From: Castanea sativa
Taxonomy: Eukaryota > Streptophyta > Magnoliopsida > Fagales > Fagaceae
DNA length: 64,000 bases
Assembly (NCBI RefSeq): GCF_040712315.1
Contig: NC_134017.1
Span: 50,589,636 to 50,653,635, forward strand
Direction: 5' to 3'
Shown: positions 46,780 to 58,478 of the stretch, one piece after another
Layout: every line of letters begins with the position of its first letter
How positions within the stretch are numbered: the first letter of the stretch is position 1
Notes under the pieces: model-generated
The model's database searches: none
Told to the model about the DNA's origin: nothing
The model's input: only the letters and a program-made list of their open reading frames with translations
Made by a program: the position numbers and the translations under genes

Positions 46780-48715
46780 AATGGATTTTGAATTTATAGA
46801 AAGGATGCGGAGAATTAAACTCACAAATGAAGAGGGTGAAATCATCTGAGTTTGCCCAAGCCAAAGGGATAAAATTTTGGAGGAATTTTCACTCAGCCTA
46901 TTTGGAAAATTCTTAACGAATAGACCGTGCAAGTGTGGGGCTTGCCTTTTGAACTCTTTAGTGAAGATGTAGCGAGCAACATTGGGAGAGGAATTGATCC
47001 GGTGGTGGAAGTGGACTGCAAGGGAGTTGCATCAGACCAAGCTAAATTCCTTAGAATTAGAGTGGAGATTCCATTGGAGAAATCGCTTCAACGAGGCAGC
47101 AAAATCAAAGGACCAAAGGGCGAAGTCATATGGGTAAATTTTAAATATGAAAGGCTAATCAATTTTTGCTTTTGATGTGGTGTACTAGGCCATGAAGTAA
47201 AATTTTGTACAGCACTAGGGGAGGCAGATACGCTAGAAAACTAGTATAGGGACTAGATGAGGGCGGGGCACCGGAGGGTGGAAGGCTAGGGAAGGAACAC
47301 CACTCACGGACAGCCACTGAGGAGGGAGACGATGCCGGAAAGTCAACCACCACGGGCAACAAATGAAAATGTACACGTTAGCACCAAAAATCACGGAAAG
47401 GATTTGGCTTTCATTCCATACCATGATACGCCACTAAATGCTCCAACAGTTACAAATGAGGCAGTATTTTCTCCAAAAACAAATACTACACCGATGAATC
47501 TGGACACAATAGGGGAGAAGGGAGAGCAGCAACGGAAAGGACTTGAAGGGCAAGCTGAAAATTCAGAGGAGAAATTATTCAGCATGCCAATTGATTTCAT
47601 TGAAGGTAATCTAAATTTTTTTGAGCGGGAAATGGTTAGGATTCCTAGTCCGAATCAGATTTCAAATTCTCAAAGAGATGAGGCAAATGTAGATCTGGTT
47701 TAGTCTCTAAGTTAGATTCTGATTTGAATTTGAAAGGGAGAGATAAGGGTGAATCTAGAAAAATGGAAATTGGAGTTAAACTGAAATTCATAGGGGGGCT
47801 CCAGATAGCATCCTCTTCAAACTCAAAGTCTAGCCAACTTAGGCCTTCTGACATGAACCTAACTGAAGAGAATTTTGAAATGCTTGGAGAGATTCACTCT
47901 AAAGTTGCGGAAAATATTGAGATGAGCACAACGTCATTTGAATGTCCTGAGAACTTATACTTGACAAAACACTTTTTACGCAATTGGAAGCGTATTATTC
48001 GGGGAGATATGGTTTTGAATTCAAATCAGTCTTCCAGTCTGAAGGTGTTAAGCTTCAAGCAACATGTTGAAAGTCATGATCCCAATCACTCTTTAGAACT
48101 ACATCCACATCAGAAAAAACAAGCCATTGATCCATTTGATACCCATTCTTTCTTTCCTCTAACTGGGGTTGGTACTCAATCTCCCCCTTCTCTTCCATGA
48201 AAATTCTCAGCTTTTCAAATCCAAAAAAAAAAAAATTAAATTAAATTTAGTGGGTTTTGGTCTCCTTATACGAAACAACAGAGGTGAAGTGCTTGCTGCA
48301 TCATGTGTTCATGTGGAGAAGACTTTGAGCTACATTGGTACAACGACTTCTTTAGTGAGAACAGACTTACAATTCAATCTCAGCATCAGATTTTTAAAGT
48401 TGAAAAAGAGTGTAACTTTGCTGAACTTGTTGATCTTTTAAACTCTAATAGAATTTGCTCACTAGAGGTTGCTTGGATCCTTGAAGACATTAATTGGATT
48501 AGAGATAGTTTTTGATTTGATTTTATTTGATTTTTAATTTTTACTTTTTTCTTACGATGTAATCGTGCAGTTTTAGCTTTGGTTAGTGCTGTAAAAGAAA
48601 AAGAGAAGGTTATTCTTTGGTTAGAAGAATTCCCATCTTTTCTTTTTCTCATTGTACAACGTGATTCTATATAAATAAAGTCTACTATCGTTTTTGCTCA
48701 AAAAAAAAAAAAAAG
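46780..48715 (+). pseudogene. L1-type LINE with ORF1 and RNase H end, ORF2 core deleted
   Basis: From the ATG at 46780 a gag-like ORF1 starts MDFEFIERMRRIKLTNEEGE and soon meets a TGA. It continues with QVWGLPFELFSEDVASNIGR and a zinc-knuckle region CGVLGHEVKFC, where a TGA replaces a residue between the first two Cys (CF-stop-CG). The ORF1 tail follows to about 48200. At about 48250 the sequence jumps to VGFGLLIRNNRGEVLAASCV, part of an RNase H domain, and then to a 3' UTR with AATAAAG and a poly-A tail (48700-48714). The endonuclease and reverse transcriptase are missing, about 3-4 kb compared with typical L1 elements. A CT-rich 5' leader lies at about 46660-46779. Not functional. Confidence 0.8.
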
Positions 48716-49284
48716 AGTAAAAATCTCTTCTATTTTCAAAATGAGAAAGAATTCAAATCTCACACCCTCAACTATCAAATCATCAAAAATGAAAATAAAT
48801 TTGATGTGCCCTAACAAGTCCTTAGGAAAATTTTTCAAAAACATGGACAATGTGAAATGACAAAACCAAACTAATGTTCCCACTTAACATGATCGCGTGG
48901 TGATTATGAGCCAAATGATTCATATTGTTTTGAAATTTATTGTGTAGATACATAGTGGTATGGTTGTTTTTCTGTTTCTGTTTCTGTTTTTATTTGTTTG
49001 TTTTTTTTTTTTTTTTTTTGTTATCAAGACAAATTAATAGTCTAGTTAAAACCAAAAATGACTTTATGGAGAACCTCCATGTAGTTGTTCAATGCGTATA
49101 AGATAACTCTTTCAAAAGATTCTAGACTTTGCAACTTTACATACCTTCATGTGTGTATCAAATATAATCGTAGGTTCGAATTTTAGTTTAAAGGATAAGA
49201 TTAAAAAATTAGTGTTACGAGAAAAATTAATTTAAAAATATTTCACTAAAATAAATAATAAAAAGTAATAATTAAAAAATAAAT
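48716..49284. other. Intergenic, nothing recognised
   Basis: AT-rich, with a T-run at about 49002-49019. No gene. Confidence 0.45.
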
Positions 49285-49289
49285 ATAAT

Positions 49290-50056
49290 TGTGGGGACAG
49301 AAGGGTCAAGATGTGTCCTTGGGCCTGATTCAGGGGTATTAACTTGTCCGAGCAGTGTCTTGAAAGCCCATAAGCATACTATTGCTAATGAGGTTGATGG
49401 GAATGGTCCGAGGAGGGGCATCTCCTCAGCTAAGTCAAGTGAAGATCATATGATACACTATGATGTTTGGAAGGAAATTCTGGAAGGTTTGGTGGATGAA
49501 GATGTGTTCCACAAGAGCACAGAGAGGAAGAACGAATGAGAAATATCTTAGAAAAAGCTGTTACCACCGCATTAAAGACTCTGCACCTACCTCTTTGGTC
49601 GCATTAATGGGGAAATGATATCTAAACAGTGGTGATCAGCCTTACAGCTATTGTTTGAAGACTTCTAGTGGCCGGTGGATGAGACAAGTATCTGGATCAT
49701 TGATTTGATCCATACGTGGAGAGAAGAAGGCGAATGATATAAAAGGAAAAGAAAGGCATTCTAAGAGGGGGGATCGGGGAAGAAAGAAAAAAATATTGTA
49801 CACACCACTTACAATTGTACTTTGTCTTTAGAACAAGAAAAGGCAATACAAATCATCATCGGCTTATGTCCGAGGAGAGTTTCTTTGACATAAACAGTTC
49901 GTTGCATGTGAATCGCGGGTATAACCCATCATCTTTGTTATCCAATATCCATAAAACCTAGGTTTCAAGCCCACGCTCTACAAATTTCATTGTATTGGGC
50001 TTTTTGGACCTGTTCCCTTCACACAGTTGGGTTCGGGTGCGAATTGAGGCCTTACA
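49290..50056 (+). mobile_element. Solo LTR, family A, copy 3 (767 bp)
   Basis: TGTGGGGACAGAAGGGTC ... TTGAGGCCTTACA, flanked by ATAAT (49285-49289 and 50057-50061). Clearly similar along its length to 17463-18252, including the TATA box ATGATATAAAAGG near 49735. The plus-strand ORF at 49291-49539 lies within the LTR and is not thought to be a gene. Confidence 0.8.
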
Positions 50057-50061
50057 ATAAT

Positions 50062-51014
50062 TATTATACAAAATATAAACTCTAATTGATATGCTAATAA
50101 GAACAATTTTATTCTTAAGCAATAATGTATAAGAACATTCAAAAAATCTACCTTTACACAAGTTCATTTAGGATTCAATTAAGGTCCATATAATCTTTAC
50201 GTTCATGATTCTTTATAATCTGAAATAACTATTATATATATATATATATATATATATATTTCAAAACTCATATAGATAAAAAGAAAATCAAAATATAATT
50301 ATAAATAATTCATAGAAAATTGTTTTAAAATATCAACTGAATACTTAACAGTAAATTGAGAATACAAATTGATGTTAAAAGTGAAATATATATTATTTGA
50401 ATCAAAATGCAACTCAAAAAGAGGGTTGTGTTTAAATAAAGAAGATTTTTTATTAAAAGAAATTAAAAAGAAGGCATAATCATTTTTGTTTTTTATTTTA
50501 TATTTTAGAGGTATGACTCTAGTAGTCTAGCTAAGAGCCTTGTAGCTTAGTGGCCTAACGTTTTCTCATTTATTAGGAAAGTCAAGTTTTTTTTTTTTTT
50601 TTCCTTTAACAAGTAGATTAGATCCTTTGAACTTGGGAAGGAGTGGCTTTTCCTTTCCTTGAGCTTTCTCCAAACTAGTTTGTAGAGAAAGTTTTCAATC
50701 TCTTCATATACCTTTTTATTTGACAACTACAAGGAGTATTTTTTAATTTCATTATTATTATTATTTCTATAATCTTTGTAGAACTATAGGTCAACAAATT
50801 ATAGTTCGCTACTTTGTTGATTTTTACTTTGAAATTTCTATAACATTACAAAACATACTCCTTATCAACTCAAAATATACGGATAAGCTTGTCCATCTAC
50901 AAGAAGTGATTGTAATCAGAGCATCTTTAACCTGTTTATACAAAACCATAATATTATATGGACAAAATCATCCTAATATAGTGGAATGGTATTTATACAT
51001 ATACGTCACTTCTA

Positions 51015-51015
<1 letters not shown>
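50062..51015. other. AT-rich intergenic, (TA)n at 50232-50259
   Basis: No gene or bounded element was identified. Confidence 0.45.

Positions 51016-51019
<4 letters not shown>

Positions 51020-51100
<81 letters not shown>
51020..51100. repeat. Compound (CT)n(AT)n(AC)n microsatellite
   Basis: About 50 bp of CT followed by about 22 bp of AT and an ACACACACAC run. Confidence 0.95.
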
Positions 51101-51545
51101 TAAATAACAAGGAGACTATACAAAACTAGTTATATGTACAAATTAAAACACTGCTTCTCCATGCTGAGGCTCTTAGGGCTGCAGTAAAGAACTTCCTACA
51201 AAACTGAGCAATCAATTTTTTCAGGACCTCAGGTAAGGGAGGTATGACATGAAGATTTAATAGTATGCATGCATGCATGATAAACAAAATATTTCCATGT
51301 TGATATGACTTGCTTATAAACAGTTAATGCCAAAACGATTTCATGAGCTTTTTGAATATATAACTATTATGCTGGTGAACATAGCATCTGATAAACTACA
51401 AGGCACAATTTATTGCTTAAATCTGAACATATGGCATGGCATGATTCCATTATATATAAACATAAAATGTTCCCCGATCTGTTTTGAAGAAAAGCATACT
51501 TATTCTATTGCATAATATAGCAAAACTATATGGAACATGTGACTA
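51101..51545. other. Intergenic, nothing recognised
   Basis: No coding similarity seen. Contains GCATGCATGCATG near 51268. Confidence 0.4.
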
Positions 51546-51549
51546 TACT

Positions 51550-51815
51550 TTATCTTTAAAATTTGACCTCTCATGACCTAATGGGTTGCCAGTCTCTAAA
51601 GATCCGAAGATCCTCTTGTGGCACGTACTACTGCTTGCCAGTCTTTAGAGATTCGTCGATCTCCTCATGAACTAGGTTGCCATGTCTTTAGGGAATACAG
51701 CCCCTAGTGACCTAAAATGTTGCTGGTCTTCAGGAAATAGAACCCCTCAAGGCCTAAGGTTGCCAGTCTTCAAGGATCGATCATTGTCCCCTCATGGCAC
51801 TATGGTGTCAGTCTT
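51550..51815. repeat. Tandem array of about 45-50 bp abutting the gypsy remnant
   Basis: Six imperfect units containing TTGCCAGTCTTCAAGGA-like sequence and a CTCATGGC-like segment. The last unit runs straight into integrase coding sequence, so this is a rearrangement junction. Confidence 0.65.
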
Positions 51816-52511
51816 CAAGGCCATTACACTCTAGTATTGAGATGGCTCCCTATGAGGCTTTGTATGGTAGAAAATGCAGGTCCCCATTGTGTTGGAAAGA
51901 GGTTGGTAAGAGAAAATTGTTGGGACCAGAAATCATTCAGATGACATCTGATAAGATTAATCTGATTCGTAAAAGATTGCAAACAGCACAAAGTCGACAG
52001 AAAAGTTATTATGTTAACTCGAGCAGGGGAGTGGAATTTGAAGTTGGAGATATGATATTTTTGAAAGTCGCCCCAATGAAGGGTGTGATGAGATTTGGGA
52101 AGAAAGGGAAGTTGAGTCCTAGATTTATTGGTCCATTTGAGATCCTAAAACGCATTGGTAAAGTTGCCTATGAGTTGGCCTTACCGCCTACACTTGCAAG
52201 AGTGCATAATGTGTTTCATGTTTCCATGTTGAGGAACTACATCTCGGATCCTTCACATGTTTTGAACTATGAGCCACTCAAGATCAAAGACAACTTGACT
52301 TGTGAGGAAGTTCCAATCCAAATTCTTGACCATAAGGATCAAGTGCTACGCACCAAGATCATATCATTAGTTATGGTCCTTTGGAAGAATCACATAGTGG
52401 AGGAGGCATCTTGAGAGCAAAAAGATGAGATGAAATCAAATTATCCAGAGTTGTTTGTTAACGAAGGTATGTACAACTTCGAGGACGAAATTTTTTTTTA
52501 GGGGGGAAGGA
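51816..52511 (+). pseudogene. Ty3/gypsy integrase C-terminal part, 5'-truncated
   Basis: The reading frame runs to TGA at 52414. [20 protein letters not shown] is the end of the integrase core. It is followed by the C-terminal [19 protein letters not shown] region, [40 protein letters not shown] and [13 protein letters not shown], then a chromodomain-like tail. A polypurine tract AGGGGGGAAGGA (52500-52511) precedes the LTR. Gag, protease, reverse transcriptase and most of the integrase are missing, so it is inactive. Confidence 0.85.
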
Positions 52512-54182
52512 TGTAACACCCCATAATTTTATTACTTATTTAATTATTATACGTAAATTTAAAAGGAGGCCTACAATTAAATGGATTAAATTGATATGGG
52601 CCTAAGATATTAAAAGTAAGATATATACTATGGAATATGAAGCCCAAGTGAGGTGGCATAAGTAAATATATGAGCCTTGTTAAGCTAATAAAACCCTAGC
52701 CTTCTTCCTCTTTAGTCACACATGTATTTCCTTGTGCTTCAGCCAAAAACTGAACCTTACTTTCTTCACTGTGGCGTTGAGTTGGAAACTACAGGTACGG
52801 TTCTCTTTTGCTCCTAAACTTAGAAAATTTGAAATACTCATGAATCTCCACCTATCCTTACATTAAGGGAAAAGATGTCATATATTGTTATTATATTAGA
52901 TTAGGAGCGATGTAAATAGCTATATGGCAGGAAGGGTACTTTGTAGCTTTTAATGTTGAAAGAAAAAATAGAGTACCTATAGAAGTATGGTTACTCTGCC
53001 AACAACAAGATATAAGTGACAAGTACTTGTAACTCTAGCTTCTGCATATGGCCATGCTAGTTTTGTTTCTTTCGGTTTGATTGACCCTTCTCAAGCCAAT
53101 TCCATCTCATGTATTGTCGTGAGCCTGCCAATGTTCAAAACTTGTCCAGCTCCATCATTAAGTTTGGCAGTATTAAGGGAATAATGGGCTGGCTATGGGA
53201 TTGATATATTAAGAATAATATTGGCTTCAACTATATATATTAGATTGATCAAATAAATATTATTAAGCCATACTGAAGTTTCATGAATACCTATGATTAT
53301 GTTAATGGGAAAACCTGATTAGGCAGCAATATTTTAAGTCCAAAAATCTGATCAAAGCTGAAAGTGAACTTGAGAGTTACGTAAATAAATGTAAAATTTT
53401 GGATATAGCAATATTGTCTAGGATAAAATTGTTTAAGTGTGAAAATAGATTTTTAAAAAGGAAATTGTGTATTGATGGATCTATTTTTGGTGTTGCTAGG
53501 TTCTAATTCTACTGAATTGTTGTAATTCAAGGGAGGTTGATTTCCTTTATATTTGCAACTAAGAGATAAGTGGTGTTTGCTGATTTTAGGAGTTTTCTCA
53601 AACAATGTTGATTAATTAAACTATTTCATATCAAGAAAATATGTCGTTATTCTATATATATATAAATAGATATTTTATAATTGCTTGATGTGCATATTAA
53701 TTGTTCATTTTATGAAAAACTTGTGAGACAACCTAAATTTATTCAAATTTGTATGTGTAAATATATTCTTATATTTTTGAGAATTATGAATGGATTATTT
53801 TTGTGAGCATCTTGAATGAATTATTTATGTGAGCATCTTGAATATGTGTTGAAAACCTATGGCAAGTCGTGATTAAAAGCTCAGTATTGTGTTAGTCCTT
53901 AGCAAAGGACAATCATATTGCAGTTAGTCCTTAACAAGGGATGGTCCCAGAAAAGGGGAGAGTGCACATTTGGTAGCTCCTTAGCAAGGGAGTATACTAT
54001 TGAAGATCCAAAAAGGAAGTTCCTTAGTAAGGGAGTACACCTTTAGGTTCCAAAAGAACCATCCTTAAGAAAGAGGATGAAAAGGAGGTTCCAATCCCAG
54101 AAAATGGAATAGCACAACCCTGTCAACGGGGCGTAAACGTTGACCACAAGTAAAGTCTAGGAAATTGTGGTTGTGATGGTAT

Positions 54183-54238
<56 letters not shown>

Positions 54239-54675
54239 TCACTATATAAAGATTTTTATTTCTTTTATATGAAATATTTTATGATAAAATATTGATGAGG
54301 TATGAGTAATGAATCGTTGTAAGAATTTTTTTTTTAAAGGTTGTTCCCACACCCCAATGTTAGTGAATTTCACTTATTGAGTTATCTCACCTCCCTTTAT
54401 TTCCCCTTACAGATACATTAGATGGATTATTGGAGTAGAAATTCCTGGAAGTCAACAGTTACAAATTATTTTGTGGGATTGAAAATTTTATTTTTACTTT
54501 TATGATATTAAACATTGTACTGGAGAATTTTTTTGAGGATGTTTTAATTTTTGGTGGATTAGAGCTCTGATATTTGTGATGAAATTTTAGGTTGCTGGAT
54601 TCTTTTATTTAATATTTTTACGGATTTTTCAGATTAAATAGAGTTTTATTGCTTATGATTTTTTGGGGCGTTACA
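52512..54675 (+). mobile_element. 3' LTR of the Ty3/gypsy element, 2164 bp
   Basis: Starts TGTAACACCCCATAAT right after the polypurine tract and ends TTGGGGCGTTACA, with inverted termini. It holds reiterated TCCTTAGCAAGGGA motifs (53890-54060) and a 48-bp (TA)n at 54185-54233. The PPT/LTR arrangement resembles Tekay/Del-type chromoviruses (inference). Confidence 0.8.
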
Positions 54676-55986
54676 TAAACCCCACACAATATGTTCTAAG
54701 CATCCCAATTGCATATAGAATATCCAAAGTGCACAACAATCAATTATACATCTACTTCCATAACAATTACATTTGCACAAGACTATTAAGAAAACCAGAA
54801 TTTCAAAACTTTACCAACTTAATTTAGAAACTTTAAGCATACTCATATATTCACTCATATATACAAAGCTCATTGGCAGCTTTCATGTTCAACATAGGAA
54901 ATTAAACTATCAATTTCATATATCCTAAAGGAGAACTCTCTCAAATTAAAAGGTGAATACAAGTGAATTCGGTAAAGGGCATATAGCCATAATGGTTCCT
55001 ATTCTCATGTACAAATGCAATATAAATTATTCATATATATACCATGCCACGGCCTTATGTACAATCCTAACATTCAACTCAAGCAATATGTGTCGTGCAA
55101 TACCAAGGAAAGAAACCAATTATTGTTATGATCAGTATGAAATCCACGCAAGGTCCATCCTTACAAATCAAATTAATCTTTGCACATATTACTTAAACAA
55201 AGCCCATCAACTCCAGCCCTAATTAAAGAAAATACATAACTGAAAATCTATTGTGAACCCTAAGAATTTTAAGGTTAGAAGCAAATAATCCTACTATTTT
55301 CTTGCCGAAACTTAAATTCTTGGAAGGGCTTGAGCTAAATCACCTTGCTTTGCAAATGTTTTGGTGAGTAATTAAGGAAAATAGAGGAATTTCTCCTTTG
55401 ATATTGCTGGAACCGAAGTATGAGAAGTAGAGAGCTTAAGAGCTTGTGTTTCTAGTTCTTCCTTAAGAGGAATGAGAGCGGAATGAAGTGAAAATTCTGG
55501 TTTGTTTGACCGGCTAGGAGATTAGTGGGGTGGGGTTAGGTGGTTATTAATGGCATTGCCACAAGTCTCATATGCATGGCAAGGAGGGCAAGTGTTCTAA
55601 CAAGATTGGTCCAAGTGTTGGTCTTTGGGTTTGAGAGGATAACATGTGTCGAATTTCAATTGGTTGCATGTATAGGTGAAATTACCACTATATCCTCCTC
55701 TTGACTACCTATTTACAACCTTAACCATGTTATAATATATCAAGCATCATACCTAATTACTATATACTTATGTTAAGTTATTTTGCTATGTTACCACATA
55801 CATTCATATATATATATATATATAACATAGGTATTACATTATTGTAACTTATATACCATACCATTAATTAAGCATTTTGTCTTGTAACTTGACTTTTAAA
55901 CTAACTTGCTTAGGATTAAAAAGTTACTAAGTATATATCACTCATGCTAAATTACTTTAATATCCTAATTGGTGCGGGGCACCACA
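54676..55986 (-). mobile_element. 3' LTR of a second, inverted Ty3/gypsy element
   Basis: On the minus strand the polypurine tract TAAGGAGGGGAGGA (55987-56000) is followed by TGTGGTGCCCCGCACC, the LTR start. The far end meets the first element's LTR near 54676, where CATAAACCCCAC lacks a clear TG...CA end, so that limit is approximate. Confidence 0.6.
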
Positions 55987-57760
55987 TCCTCCCCTCCTTA
56001 AAAAATTTTCGTCCTCAAAAATGAAGAACATACCTCCATCAAATAGATGTGGATACTTTTGTCTCATATTTTCTTTAGTTTCCGATGTAGCTTCCTCTAT
56101 GGACTGACTCCTCCACAACTCCTTAACCAATGGAATGGTTGCATAGGATTTGATCTTTCCAATCTAATATCTTGATAGGAACTTCTTCATATGATAAGTC
56201 CTCTTGAATCTGATGAGGAATATACTCCAAGACATGTGCAAGGTTTGGAACATCCTCAACCTAGAAACATGGAATTCATCATGTACCTTAGATAATGATG
56301 GAGGTAATGCTAGTCGGTAAGCAACTGGCCCAATCCTTTCCAAGATCTCAAAAGGTCCAATGAAACAAGGGTTCATCTTGTTCTTCTTCCCAAAACTCAT
56401 TACATCCTTCATAGGAGAAACCTTAAGGAATACATGGTCTCCTACATTGAACTCCACTTCCCTACGGTGACTATCTGCATAGGTCTTTTGTCCACTTTGA
56501 GCAGTTTTCAACCAATCCCGTATCAATCAGATCTTATCAACTATGATTTGTACAATCTCAGGACCCTATAGTTTTCTTTCTCCAGCCTCATCTCAACATA
56601 TTGGTGATCTACACCTTCAACCATATAGTGATTCACAAGGAGCCATCTTAATGCTGGCATGATTGCTATTGTTGTAGGCAAACTCAATAAGCGGCAAATG
56701 ATCATCCCACTTGCCTCCTAGATCCAAGAAACAAGCCCTCAGCATATCTTCTAATGTTTGAATGGTACGTTCAAATTGCCCATTTGTTTGAGGGTGCGAT
56801 GATGTACTAAAGCTCAATTTAGTCCCCATGGTTGCTTGCAGGCTTTGCCAAAAATGCGCAATGAAACGGGGATCTCTATCTGAAACAATAGACCTAGGAG
56901 CTCCATGCAATCTCACAATCTCTTGTATGTACAACTAGGTCAGCTTACTAAGAGAATATTCATCCTGATAGGAAGAAAGTGAGCTATCTTTGTCAATCTG
57001 TCGACAATCACCCATATTGCATCATTGCTTCGAAAGGTCTTAGGCCATCCCACAACGAAATCCATGATGATGTGTTCCCACTTCCATTCCAGAATAGAGA
57101 GAGGCTATAACAGTCCTGCAGGCCTTTGATGCTTAACCTTTACTTGCTGACATACTAAGCACTATGATACATACTTGGCAATTTTGGCCTTCATGCCACT
57201 CCACCAGAAATTAATTTTCAAGTCCAGATTCATCTTTGTACTACTAGGATGCACTGTATAAGGAGTACTATGAGCTTCCTCCATAATCTGCCTCTTTAAC
57301 TCTCCAATTGCTAGTACACACAATCTAGTGCCATGCTTTAGAATACCATTCTCATCAATATGGAAACTAAGAATTGTTCCATTCATCACTTTACCCCACA
57401 ACTTGCACAAGCTATTGCCTTCCGTCTTTTTTCTTAACAAAGAGAACTAGTGCACCCCATGGAGATACAATGGGTCTAAATGTCTAATAAACCCCTTGTC
57501 CAGTAACTTTTGCAGTTGCGCCTTCAATTCTTTTAGTTCTATTGAGGCTATCCTATAAGGAGCCTTGGAAACAAGGCTTGTACTAGGTAAAATATCAATA
57601 GAGAACTCAACCTCTCTATCTAGTGGTAACCCTAGCAATTCCTTAGAAAAAACATCTGGAAATTCTCTTACTAGTAGGATGTCTTCTAACTTTTGCTCGC
57701 TAATCTCAATATCAATCATGTAGGCCAAATAACCCATGGCATCTTGGGTGGGATTTTTTT
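55987..57760 (-). pseudogene. Ty3/gypsy pol remnant with internal deletion
   Basis: Minus-strand order: start of reverse transcriptase ([20 protein letters not shown] and [20 protein letters not shown], to 57447), then directly the integrase zinc region (57162-57440). After this come the integrase core with [20 protein letters not shown] and [13 protein letters not shown] (Asp and Glu of the DDE triad visible) and the C-terminal region with VGDHVFLKVSPMKDVMSFGK and [20 protein letters not shown]. The RT core, with its YxDD motif, and RNase H are absent between 57440 and 57447. Stops and frame breaks separate the parts. Related to the element at 51816-54675 but in inverted orientation. Confidence 0.85.
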
Positions 57761-58478
57761 AGAGAGCAATATTGAGGATTAAATTCTTGCATCTCACCAT
57801 GTCACCGCTTGACTCTTTGCTTAAATTAGCTTACACATTCAACATTTTTTAGACGTAATATCATAAGTACAAAGCTTAACTATAAAATTAGTTGTAACTT
57901 TAGACTATAATCTTACTCAATATCTTTTAATGGGAGGTGAATTTTGACAAATTCACTATTAGATTATATCTTCTTCTTATATCCTTCATGCTTGCAAAAT
58001 TTTAAAAAATTAAATATCAATAGCTATATTATCAATAAATTATTTAAATTGCAAATTTTTATAAAATAAAATTATGCATAAAATATAAACTTATAGATTA
58101 TATAGTAAACAATATGATTGACACTACACTTGATATGTGTAAAGAGCATAAAACCATGCAATTCAACAATTAAAATTCCAAAATAAGTAGTAATGTTTAT
58201 TTTATTGAGTAAAGTTGTAGTTTTATGCTATAACCAATTTTGTAGCTAAATTTTGTTCATTTCACAAATAGAAAAAACTATAAACCTTCAAGAAGAGGGA
58301 AGTCCTTGCAAGTTGTAACTCCAATGTCCCTTATTTGCTAGTCTTTCAAACAGGATCATAATTAACGAATATATTACAGAAGTTTCTGCATTTTATTTTT
58401 GTAAATATTAATGAAGCCACTGAATTTTACTCTTCATGAATCATGATTTAATAAAAATTCTTGCAACTCACCATTTTG
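57761..58478. other. Spacer between gypsy remnant and dioxygenase pseudogene
   Basis: AT-rich, no gene recognised. Confidence 0.45.
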
